The notes beneath the pieces were generated by a model. It saw only the letters and a program-made list of their open reading frames with translations, was not told where the DNA came from and made no database searches. A DNA stretch of 64,000 bases, taken from contig NZ_JHXH01000001.1 of assembly GCF_000621805.1 (NCBI RefSeq), positions 124,001 through 188,000 on the forward strand, given 5' to 3'. This stretch comes from Ruminococcus sp. FC2018 (lineage in GTDB: Bacteria; Bacillota; Clostridia; Oscillospirales; Ruminococcaceae). Numbering within the stretch: the first letter of the stretch is position 1; each line of letters begins with the position of its first letter. Both the position numbers and the translations under genes were made by a program. This document shows positions 1-7,567 of this stretch, in pieces.

Positions 1-1515
1 AGCGGCAGGGTGACCACTAAAGCCGGAATCTACGGCGTTTTAACTCTTGGAACACTGACGATAAACGGCGGCGATGTGACATTCCACGGCAACAGCCGCG
101 GCATTCTTCTTAACAAAAGTGCTAACAGCACCTATAATTATCCGTCCGGCGATCTGACGATAAACGGCGGAAGAACCACTGCTTATTCTGATACGTTTAG
201 CGGGGCGATCTATAATAATGGCGATGGAGAAGTAAAATTTGCCGATAATATGTTTTTCACAGGGAAGGACAATAGAGACGACAGCTTAAAGGTTTTAAGG
301 ATCACTGCTCCATTAGACATTTATTATTATTATTATTATTATTGGGTGCGTATCGAACCTGTTGCCGATGTCGCCGAAGTATCCCTCAACAAGTCTGAAA
401 CAACTATCGCTGTCGGCGGCAAGGAAACGCTGAGCGCAACTGTAAGTCCTATAAATTCTGTTGGCACTGTGACATGGAAAAGCAGTGATGAAACAGTAGC
501 AACGGTAGATGAAAGCGGTGTTGTGACCGCTGTCAGCGAAGGCACAGCCACCATAACCGCAACCGCCACAAACGGAACAGAAGAAACCGATGATGATAAG
601 ACAGATACCTGTACAGTTACCGTGGAAGCGGACAAAAACTACATCAGCAGCGCAAGCCTCTCCCTTAACGGCGAGATAGGTGTTAACCTCTACATCAAGC
701 TCGGCAATCTCATCGGCGATGGCGCTTATGTTATGGTCAAAGGACCAAACGATACCGAGGCAAAGAGAGTAGATCTCAATAGTGAATTGTATGACATCGA
801 TCAGAACGCCTACAAGGTAAGCTGTCCTGTATATGCTCCGCAGATGGGCGAAAAAGTCGAGTTCACGCTGTACAACAAAAACAACGACCAGCACGAGATA
901 TGGAACTCTGCAAAAACGGACAGCTACGAAGTTTACAGTTATTCTGTGAACGACTACATCGAAACAGCTAAGATCAACGAAAAGGCTTCTTATAAACTCA
1001 AAACTCTCGCAGGCAAAATGCAGAACTACGGAGCGTGGTCAAGAGATTACCTTATCGCAAGCAAACAGATAAGCAGCGATACAGCTGCGATAGCCACGGC
1101 GAAAGATGTAGAAGATGTTGGCGTAGGTACATTTGAAGACTGCAAGATCATCAAGAGCGACAGCTTTGTTGTGGAAGGATTGAGCGTTTCGCTCAGCCTT
1201 GACTCCAAGACAGCACTCAGAATTTACTACAAAGGCGACAAGATAGATGACATCACAGCATTTTGCGGGGATGAAAGTGTAACTTTAAAAACAGGCACGG
1301 CAAGAGATATGAATTATGTTGAGATAGATAATATCCCTGCACATCATCTTCGCGACAACTATGAATTTACCTTTGGCGACAAGGGAACAGCGACAGTCAG
1401 CGCATATTCATACTGTTATCTTGTACTTGCAAACAGCACAAACGAAAAGCTGAAAAGCACAGTCAAGGCAATGTATGAGTACAGCGAAACGGCAAAAATT
1501 TACTTTAATCAATAA
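1..1515 (+). CDS. Secreted surface protein with Ig-like (Big_2) domain and C-terminal module, 5' truncated
   Basis: The reading frame is open to the first base of the window, so the start and signal peptide lie outside; the GTG at 10 is only an in-frame codon. Visible order: a repetitive stretch with two LTINGG motifs (about residues 1-85, like polysaccharide-binding or beta-solenoid repeats), a run of seven tyrosines (codons 322-342), a bacterial Ig-like Big_2 domain (about residues 120-206, with TVTWKSSDETVATVD and GTATITATA signatures), then a C-terminal module of about 290 residues. That module is shared with the gene at 1838-5248 and the pseudogene at 17395-18895. No LPXTG motif or C-terminal membrane helix is seen, so it is probably secreted or held non-covalently. 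A broken small-peptide gene follows after 18 nt. Ligand and role are unknown. Confidence 0.8.
   Translation, partial: SGRVTTKAGIYGVLTLGTLTINGGDVTFHGNSRGILLNKSANSTYNYPSGDLTINGGRTTAYSDTFSGAIYNNGDGEVKFADNMFFTGKDNRDDSLKVLRITAPLDIYYYYYYYWVRIEPVADVAEVSLNKSETTIAVGGKETLSATVSPINSVGTVTWKSSDETVATVDESGVVTAVSEGTATITATATNGTEETDDDKTDTCTVTVEADKNYISSASLSLNGEIGVNLYIKLGNLIGDGAYVMVKGPNDTEAKRVDLNSELYDIDQNAYKVSCPVYAPQMGEKVEFTLYNKNNDQHEIWNSAKTDSYEVYSYSVNDYIETAKINEKASYKLKTLAGKMQNYGAWSRDYLIASKQISSDTAAIATAKDVEDVGVGTFEDCKIIKSDSFVVEGLSVSLSLDSKTALRIYYKGDKIDDITAFCGDESVTLKTGTARDMNYVEIDNIPAHHLRDNYEFTFGDKGTATVSAYSYCYLVLANSTNEKLKSTVKAMYEYSETAKIYFNQ
322..342 (+). repeat. In-frame TAT trinucleotide microsatellite (seven copies)
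   Basis: Seven consecutive TAT codons encode seven tyrosines between the LTINGG repeats and the Ig-like domain of the first surface protein. A change in copy number would alter the length of the tyrosine run without breaking the frame. Confidence 0.95.
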
Positions 1516-1533
1516 CAAAGGGGAGTAAAAGTG

Positions 1534-1659
1534 ATGAAAAAAGAGTATTTGTAATTGGAAATTGAGGTCATCAGGTTCCAGTCGGAGGATGTTATCGTAA
1601 CAAGCTGTTCAACACAGACTGACTGTGGGTCGGAACTCACACCAATGCCTGTCGGATAG
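1534..1659 (+). pseudogene. Small leader-like peptide gene, interrupted by a nonsense codon
   Basis: This is a 42-codon copy of the intact peptide gene at 5267-5392, of identical length and with the same upstream ribosome site (AAGGGGAG). It begins ATG AAA AAA GAG TAT but has TAA at 1552-1554 where the intact copy has GAA. Beyond the stop the frame continues with the family features: LEIEVIRFQSEDVIVTS, two cysteines spaced as in the intact copy, and a PMPVG ending before TAG. The gene starts 18 nt after the stop of the surface protein. Either it is dead or only a five-residue peptide is made. Confidence 0.8.
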
Positions 1660-1684
1660 CTTTTAGATCTTGTTAATAACAGCG

Positions 1685-1722
1685 AAAAGGGATCACTTTT
1701 GATTGAAAGTGACCCTTTTTTT
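1685..1722 (+). terminator. Rho-independent terminator
   Basis: A strong stem (AAAAGGG-TCACTTT paired with AAAGTGACCCTTTT) is followed by a run of seven T residues. It ends the transcript of the first surface protein and its broken peptide gene. Confidence 0.9.
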
Positions 1723-1754
1723 GTTGCAAAGAAAAATAATAAGACTTGCTTTGC

Positions 1755-1789
1755 TTGATGGATATTTGATGGATACCGTGTGATAAAAT
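1755..1789 (+). promoter_or_regulatory. Shared surface-gene promoter: 11-bp direct repeat plus extended -10
   Basis: Two perfect TTGATGGAT repeats (1755-1763 and 1766-1774) have an 11-bp period. Nine nt later comes TAAAAT (1784-1789), preceded by TG as in an extended -10. The same repeats with the same 9-nt gap occur upstream of the 1,798-residue protein and of the decayed paralogue. No -35 hexamer is positioned for this -10, so the repeats probably bind an activator. The spacing resembles PhoB/OmpR-family sites (11-bp tandem repeats next to the -10), but the actual regulator is unknown. Confidence 0.75.
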
Positions 1790-1837
1790 GTAAAGGAGTA
1801 TAAATTGATAGTTCATCAACCGTAAGGAGGACACCAT

Positions 1838-4800
1838 ATGAAAGGAAAAATAGTTAAGCGTTTGGCGGCATTTGCTGTAGCTCTGGCAATGATAGGTTCG
1901 AGCCTGCCTGCCGAACTTGGCGGCATCGGTCTATTTGATGGTTTTTCGCTGACAGCGAGTGCAGCACAGGAAGCTGTATCTTACACAGTATACAGCTGGA
2001 ACAATAGCACAAAGACGCTGTCTGAAACGACTAAAACGATCACTGACTACAAGGTAGTCACTAAGGACATCATCAAGAACAGTGAAGACGGAAATGGAAT
2101 TCTGAGCGGAACTTATGTTGTCACACAAAACACCACAGTCGAGGATTATCTCTACATCAGAAAAGGCTGCACGGCAAACATTGTCGTTCCCAAGGGGGTT
2201 ACCCTCACCTGCAAGCAGGGTATCGGCTGCGGCTATGATAAAAACAAAGCATATGCAACGCTTAACATCTACGGCGGCGGAAAGATCGTTGCCAACGGAA
2301 TGAAATACGCCGCAGGCATCGGCGGAAAAGACGACGAAACAAACGGCAATATTACTATCCACGGCACAGAGATAGAAGCCACAGGCGGTCATCACGGTGC
2401 CGGTATCGGCGGCGGTGAGGGCGGTCAGGATCCTGATGCAAGCTCACCAACTATCACCATTTACGCAGGAAAGATAACCGCAAATGGCGGTATGGACGGT
2501 GCAGGCATCGGCGGCGGCGATGAACAGCCCGGTGCACGCACCTATATCTACGGCGGAGATATAACCGCAAGCAGTGAAAAGCACGGCGCAGGTATTGGCG
2601 GCGGCGACGAGGAAGGTACCTTCGGCATCCACATCTACGACGGTAAGATCACAGCCACAGGCGGTGAAGGCGGTGCCGGCATCGGTGCCGGTGAAGAAGG
2701 CGGCAATCTTCGCAAAAAGGATGACGGCGGCGGTATCAACATCTATGGCGGAGAGATCACTGCCAAAGGCGGCGGAATCAGTGAAATAGATAATGTCCAT
2801 GCCGGAGCAGGCATCGGCGGCGGCTGGGATGAAGACATGAGCGGAACGATCTTCATCAGCGGCGATACAACGAAGCTTACCGCACAAGGCGGAATCGGTG
2901 CAGCAGGCATTGGTGCCGGCAGAGGTGAATGGCCGTTCCCCAACGGCGATATGAAAGGCGAAATCACGATCGAATGCGGCGATAACAGCGATCTCAAAAT
3001 AATCGGCGGCTCCGGAGGTGCGGGCATCGGCGCAGGATTCCAAGGCAATATGCAAGGCAAAGCGTATATTAACGGCGGAAAAATAAAAATCACCAGCGGA
3101 TATGAGGCTGCCGGTATCGGCGGCGGCCGCGAGGGAACCTTTGATGAAGGCGGCGAGGGCGGTACCGTTTATATTGGCGGCGGAGATATCACGATCGATC
3201 TCTTGAGCAATGATCCGCAGCTTGCCGATAGTCATGCGATCGGCCGCGGAGCCCTGGATGAAAAAACCGGAACACTTTATATTTCAAAAGACAATAACAA
3301 AACCGGGAAATGTATGCGTGTTGACTACCGGCTTTTTAGAGAGAAGGAGGGTTGGTCGGGTACCGCAAAAGCCGGCAGCCGCACGGATAAATGTCATGCA
3401 GAAAATGATGTACATATCACAGAATGCAATCACAAAGATGTCAACGGTAAAAGCGGACTGTCTTATTCGATAAACAAGAAAAACAATACTCATACTGTAA
3501 AATGCAAATACTGCGGGCTGAATAAAACGGAAGCACACAAGGGTTCTGACTGCGAATGCGGTTATATGTCGGGGACCTGCACAGTAACGCTTGTAGAATC
3601 AGGGAATTCTTATGCTGATGTTGCAAGAAATCAGGAATTTGAACTGCCCGACTATGAAAACAGGGCATTGTTTGGCAATGTCATTCCGACGTCTTTTTAC
3701 AGAGTAACGGGCTGGAAACTGAGCGGCGATACCTCCGGTAAGGTCTATGAACAGGGAGAGAACGTAAAAATCACCAATGATATGACATTCACATCTGTAA
3801 AGGAAGATCTTTATCAGATAAAATTTGACACTTTAGTTAACGGCAGCTTCCGCGCAGACCTTACCGATGACGCTGCTTATGCCGCAGCGGGTGAAGTGTT
3901 TGAATTCGGTGTTGACGCTGATCCGGGTTACAGCGTGAGCAAGGTCACCTATAAAATAATGGACGGGGTTGACACTAATAACAATTACGTTTATTCCGCC
4001 CCGATCGAGATAGGGCCTGATAACGGCAAATATCAGCTGACGCTGCCTTCGTTTACCGAAACAAGCGACATAAAAAACAATATGATCGTGATCTCGGCGG
4101 AAATAACCAAGAATTCTGAAAGCACAATTTATATTTCCAGAAGCACAGGCGGGACCGTTTCTGCTGATAAGGAAACTGCAAAAGATGGCGATACTGTTAC
4201 ACTGACAGTTACACCGGGCAGCGGCTATGCTCTTGATAAAATCCGTGTTGTCAAAGCCAAAAACAAGGATACATTGGAGCTGACCAAGGTAAGCGAAACA
4301 AAGTACACATTCACGATGCCTTCCGAGAGCGTGGTAGTTTCTGCCGAGTTTGAAGAGGACGAGGACGCACAGAGTTACATCAGCAGCGCAAGCGTTTCTG
4401 TTGACGGCGAGATAGGTGTAAACCTTTACATCAAACCGGGAAACAACATCGGAAGTGGTTATGTAAAGGTCAAGGGACCCAACGATACTGATGCTAAGAA
4501 AGTTGAACTGACCGACGAAATATTCGACACTGCTGAAAAGGCATACAAGGTAAGCTGCCCTGTATATGCACCGCAGATGGGCGAAAAAGTCGAGTTTACG
4601 CTTTTTGATGAAAACAACGTTCAGCATGAGCTTTGGAACTCTGCAAAAACAAGCAGCTATGAAGTTTACAGGTATGCTGTAAATGACTACATCGAAACAG
4701 CAAAGAACAGCGATAAGGCTTCTGACAAACTCAAGACCCTCGCAGGCAAAATGCAGAACTACGGAGCGTGGTCAAGAGATTATCTTATCGCAAGCAAACA

Positions 4801-5248
4801 GATAAGCAGCGATACAGCTGCGATATGCGATACGACAGAAGTAACAGGCGTTAATGCAAGTACCTTTGAATCAAAGCAGATTGAGAAGAGCAGCGGATTT
4901 GCTGTGGAAGGATTGAGCGTTTCGCTCAGCCTTGACTCCAAGACAGCACTCAGAATTTACTACAAAGGCGACAAGATAGATGACATCACAGCATTTTGCG
5001 GGGATGAAAGTGTAACTTTAAAAACAGGCACGGCAAGAGATATGAATTATGTTGAGATAGATAATATCCCTGCACATCATCTTCGCGACAACTATGAATT
5101 TACCTTTGGAGATAAGGGAAACGCAACAGTCAGCGCATATTCATACTGTTATCTTGTACTTGCAAACAGCACAAACGAAAAGCTGAAAAGCACAGTCAAG
5201 GCAATGTATGAGTACAGCGAAACGGCAAAAATTTACTTTAATCAATAA
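1838..5248 (+). CDS. Secreted glycine-rich repeat surface protein, 1,136 residues
   Basis: The ATG at 1838 follows an AAGGAGG site 8-9 nt upstream. A signal peptide (positive KGKIVKR, hydrophobic core, ASAA near residue 43) is followed by a region of about 300 residues (roughly 155-455) carrying some ten copies of a GAGIGGG-type motif. These alternate with ITIYGGKI/ITATGG-like strands, which suggests a beta-solenoid. Then come an InlB/divergent-repeat region (roughly 670-840, motifs GYSVSKVTY and GYALDKIRVV) and the shared C-terminal module of about 290 residues (from about 846). There is no cell-wall sorting signal. Expression is probably controlled by the direct-repeat promoter at 1755-1789. 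It heads a unit of surface protein, small peptide and Ser/Thr-rich lipoprotein. Ligand and function are unknown; adhesion or glycan binding is plausible but not shown. Confidence 0.88.
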   Translation: MKGKIVKRLAAFAVALAMIGSSLPAELGGIGLFDGFSLTASAAQEAVSYTVYSWNNSTKTLSETTKTITDYKVVTKDIIKNSEDGNGILSGTYVVTQNTTVEDYLYIRKGCTANIVVPKGVTLTCKQGIGCGYDKNKAYATLNIYGGGKIVANGMKYAAGIGGKDDETNGNITIHGTEIEATGGHHGAGIGGGEGGQDPDASSPTITIYAGKITANGGMDGAGIGGGDEQPGARTYIYGGDITASSEKHGAGIGGGDEEGTFGIHIYDGKITATGGEGGAGIGAGEEGGNLRKKDDGGGINIYGGEITAKGGGISEIDNVHAGAGIGGGWDEDMSGTIFISGDTTKLTAQGGIGAAGIGAGRGEWPFPNGDMKGEITIECGDNSDLKIIGGSGGAGIGAGFQGNMQGKAYINGGKIKITSGYEAAGIGGGREGTFDEGGEGGTVYIGGGDITIDLLSNDPQLADSHAIGRGALDEKTGTLYISKDNNKTGKCMRVDYRLFREKEGWSGTAKAGSRTDKCHAENDVHITECNHKDVNGKSGLSYSINKKNNTHTVKCKYCGLNKTEAHKGSDCECGYMSGTCTVTLVESGNSYADVARNQEFELPDYENRALFGNVIPTSFYRVTGWKLSGDTSGKVYEQGENVKITNDMTFTSVKEDLYQIKFDTLVNGSFRADLTDDAAYAAAGEVFEFGVDADPGYSVSKVTYKIMDGVDTNNNYVYSAPIEIGPDNGKYQLTLPSFTETSDIKNNMIVISAEITKNSESTIYISRSTGGTVSADKETAKDGDTVTLTVTPGSGYALDKIRVVKAKNKDTLELTKVSETKYTFTMPSESVVVSAEFEEDEDAQSYISSASVSVDGEIGVNLYIKPGNNIGSGYVKVKGPNDTDAKKVELTDEIFDTAEKAYKVSCPVYAPQMGEKVEFTLFDENNVQHELWNSAKTSSYEVYRYAVNDYIETAKNSDKASDKLKTLAGKMQNYGAWSRDYLIASKQISSDTAAICDTTEVTGVNASTFESKQIEKSSGFAVEGLSVSLSLDSKTALRIYYKGDKIDDITAFCGDESVTLKTGTARDMNYVEIDNIPAHHLRDNYEFTFGDKGNATVSAYSYCYLVLANSTNEKLKSTVKAMYEYSETAKIYFNQ

Positions 5249-5266
5249 CAAAGGGGAGTAAAAGTG

Positions 5267-5392
5267 ATGAAAAAAGAGTATTCGGAATTAGAAATTGAGA
5301 TCATCAGGTTTCAGTCAGAGGATGTTATCACAACAAGCTGTCCGAGCCAAACAGACTGTAGTACGGAAACTGAGCCAATGCCTGCTGGATGA
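5267..5392 (+). CDS. Small leader-like peptide, 41 residues, two Cys (candidate modified-peptide precursor)
   Basis: The ATG at 5267 lies 18 nt after the surface-protein stop and is preceded by AAGGGGAG; a GTG one codon upstream is an alternative start. The N-terminal half is acidic and leader-like (ELEIEIIRFQSEDVITTS). The C-terminal part has Cys25 and Cys31, several Thr/Ser/Glu, and ends PMPAG. The N-terminus matches the peptide encoded at 11274-11372 (E-x-E-I-I-x-F-x-x-x-D-x-I-T-T-S) and the broken copy at 1534-1659. There is no signal peptide or membrane helix. The length, conserved leader plus variable core, and the nearby SPASM radical SAM gene fit a ribosomally made, modified peptide, but this is inference. 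Confidence 0.75.
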   Translation: MKKEYSELEIEIIRFQSEDVITTSCPSQTDCSTETEPMPAG

Positions 5393-5402
5393 TAAAAAAC
5401 TT

Positions 5403-5446
5403 AATAACGGCAAAACAGTCAAGGCTGCTTTGTCGTTTATTCTGTA
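5403..5446 (+). terminator. Weak imperfect hairpin between peptide and lipoprotein genes
   Basis: AATAACGGCAAAACAG can pair imperfectly with CTGCTTTGTCGTTTATT downstream. The T run is poor, so it may be an attenuator or a processing site rather than a full terminator. Confidence 0.3.
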
Positions 5447-5459
5447 TGAAAGGAACACT

Positions 5460-5912
5460 ATGAAAAGAAAAATCACCTTAATATTACTTTGCACGCTGCT
5501 ATTTACTGCGTGTGGAAAAGACAGCAGTTCCCATGTTGATGAGGACGGGTCTTCAGAAAGTTCTTCTATCACAAGCAAACAAGAAGATAAAGATAGCACG
5601 GACAGCGGAGCATGGGGCGGAGAGTTCAAGGGAACAGACTCTGATGCATCAACAGAAAAAGAATCGGATACTGCCGTCGATAGCAAAAACGATTCGGAAA
5701 ATGCAGTTACATCATCAGCAGATAACAGGTCCGGAAACAATACCGATGCTTCCGGCGGGACATCTTCCGAGGCCAAAAAAGAAACAACTACGACCAACGG
5801 AAAGACTCCTGAAACGAGCGATAAGCAAACAGTTTCAACAGCTCAAACGGATAAAACGGCTAAAACATCCCAAAAAGATAGTTTTGAATTACCTCTTGTT
5901 CCTGTAGTTTAA
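5460..5912 (+). CDS. Ser/Thr-rich lipoprotein, 150 residues
   Basis: I chose the ATG at 5460 (AAAGGA 6-7 nt upstream) because it gives a lipoprotein signal: KRK, a hydrophobic stretch, then LLFTAC with the lipid-attached cysteine at residue 18. An upstream in-frame start would destroy this. The rest is low-complexity Ser/Thr/Asp/Lys-rich sequence, probably a disordered wall-spanning linker, ending in the short hydrophobic FELPLVPVV. No enzymatic domain is visible. It lies 67 nt after the small-peptide gene, in the same relative position as the Ser/Thr-rich membrane-anchored LRR protein in the cluster at 10391-16787. It may anchor or display something at the membrane; function unknown. Confidence 0.75.
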   Translation: MKRKITLILLCTLLFTACGKDSSSHVDEDGSSESSSITSKQEDKDSTDSGAWGGEFKGTDSDASTEKESDTAVDSKNDSENAVTSSADNRSGNNTDASGGTSSEAKKETTTTNGKTPETSDKQTVSTAQTDKTAKTSQKDSFELPLVPVV

Positions 5913-5942
5913 GATCGGTAATCACGGTATTTTCCGCTATTG

Positions 5943-5971
5943 TTGAAAAGATTATGCACCGACATTATATC
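5943..5971 (+). promoter_or_regulatory. Promoter of cardiolipin synthase gene
   Basis: TTGAAA (5943-5948), a 17-nt spacer and TATATC (5966-5971) lie 21 nt before the ATG at 5993. Confidence 0.55.
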
Positions 5972-5992
5972 AAAGAAAAGGATTGATGGATA

Positions 5993-7522
5993 ATGAAAAA
6001 AATCATCGGTAAGGTACTTGTTGTACTGCCTGCAATAGTTTTGCAGGTCGCTTGGTTTTTCGTTTTTCTCACTAATCTCAACGGAGTTATGAATAAGCAT
6101 CTGGGAACAGTTCTTCACATCGTGTTCTCTGTGCTTGCGGTACTTTTTGTGACTTATCTTGTGGCAAAGAGAGATGAAAGCTCTTACAGACTGCTGTGGG
6201 TACTGGTCATAGTAGCTCTGCCTATTTTCGGTGCTATGCTTTACCTTATGCTTGGTCATAAAAGCACAGGAAAAAATCTGCTTAAAAAGCTTGAGCAGGC
6301 AAAACAAACTGTTGCTGAACCCGATGTTTCAGATTGCCCCGAGATAATTGCACAAATAAAAAAAGACGACCTTCGTCTTGGACAGTCGCTGGAGCATCTG
6401 TCACAGTCAACAGGCTTCCCTGTTTGCAAAAACGGTACGTCAAAATACTATCCCCTTGGGGACGATATGTTCCCGGATATGTGTGAGGATCTTAAAAAAG
6501 CCAAAAAGTATGTCTTTATAGAGTATTTCATTATTGAATCAGGCAAGTTCTGGGACACGCTGACGGATATTCTTGCACAAAGAGCAGCCGAGGGAGTAGA
6601 TGTAAGGGTAATGTACGACGACCTTGGAAGCATAGGCACATATTCGCTGAAAGAAATTCGTGCTCTCAGAGAAAAAGGGATACAGTGCATACCCTTCAAT
6701 CCGTTCTTCCTTATAAGATCTCAGCTCAACAACAGAGATCACAGAAAGATAATGGTTATTGACGGCGAGGTGGCTTACAGCGGCGGTGTTAATCTTGCAG
6801 ACGAGTACATCAATGCTGTGGAAAAATTCGGTCACTGGAAGGATATCGGTTTCCGCCTTACAGGCGATGCGGTGAACAGCTATAAATATATGTTCGCACA
6901 GTTCTGGAACGCATTTTCAAAGCACAAGATACCCCAGGAATATCTTACTCAGCAAAAGAGCACAGCTGCTTCGGACAACGGTTATATCTTACCGTATTAC
7001 GATTCTCCTATGCGTGATGAGCATACCAGTAACGAGCTGTTCACTGATATGCTGAGTGCGGCAACAGACTACATCTGGTTCTACACTCCTTACCTTCTGC
7101 TTGGCGATACTCTTTTTGATGCGTTCATAAGAGCCGCTAAAAGAGGCGTGGACGTAAGGCTTATAACCCCCGGAATAGCCGACAAAAAGATGGTTCACAA
7201 GATGTCAAGGAGCCACTACAAAGACCTTATTTCAGCCGGTGTAAAAGTTTACGAATACACTCCCGGATTTGTTCACGCCAAGGCATTTATTGCCGATGAT
7301 AAGATCGCAGGCATAGGAACTGTCAATCTTGATTACAGAAGCCTTTTCCTTCACTTTGAATGCAACTCTGTTTTCTACAAGGCTGATATAATCAAAACAC
7401 TTAAACAGGACTATCTTGATACACAGAGCAAGTGTGAGCAATGGACGCTTGATTCTATAAAAGTCGGATTCTGGCGCACTTTCGGCAACAACCTGCTGAG
7501 AGTCATTTCCCCGCTGCTGTAA
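5993..7522 (+). CDS. cls: Cardiolipin synthase (phospholipase D superfamily)
   Basis: A membrane enzyme that condenses two phosphatidylglycerol molecules to cardiolipin and glycerol. The 509 residues match the usual length. Two N-terminal membrane segments (about residues 5-30 and 35-85, including a PLDN-like LLWVLVIVALPIFGAML stretch) precede two HKD motifs: HRKIMVIDGEVAYSGGVN near residue 245 and HAKAFIADDKIAGIGTVNLD near residue 425. Both keep the His, Lys and Asp needed for the phosphatidyl-enzyme intermediate. The ATG at 5993 follows a GGATTGATGGATA leader with weak ribosome-site identity. It has its own promoter at 5943-5971 and is followed 45 nt later by the peptidase gene. Confidence 0.93.
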   Translation: MKKIIGKVLVVLPAIVLQVAWFFVFLTNLNGVMNKHLGTVLHIVFSVLAVLFVTYLVAKRDESSYRLLWVLVIVALPIFGAMLYLMLGHKSTGKNLLKKLEQAKQTVAEPDVSDCPEIIAQIKKDDLRLGQSLEHLSQSTGFPVCKNGTSKYYPLGDDMFPDMCEDLKKAKKYVFIEYFIIESGKFWDTLTDILAQRAAEGVDVRVMYDDLGSIGTYSLKEIRALREKGIQCIPFNPFFLIRSQLNNRDHRKIMVIDGEVAYSGGVNLADEYINAVEKFGHWKDIGFRLTGDAVNSYKYMFAQFWNAFSKHKIPQEYLTQQKSTAASDNGYILPYYDSPMRDEHTSNELFTDMLSAATDYIWFYTPYLLLGDTLFDAFIRAAKRGVDVRLITPGIADKKMVHKMSRSHYKDLISAGVKVYEYTPGFVHAKAFIADDKIAGIGTVNLDYRSLFLHFECNSVFYKADIIKTLKQDYLDTQSKCEQWTLDSIKVGFWRTFGNNLLRVISPLL

Positions 7523-7567
7523 ACAGCTGAAGGATGACAAGTAATACTTTTGAATGGAGGCAGTATT

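Noticed and set aside
2444-3235. Minus-strand open frame of 263 codons inside the glycine-rich surface gene
   Set aside because: It is a shadow of the regular GGC/GGT-rich repeats, with no ribosome site and no recognisable protein.
5981-5993. GATTGATGGATA just before the cls start codon as a regulatory repeat
   Set aside because: Only one copy, and it overlaps the ribosome-binding region; probably chance.
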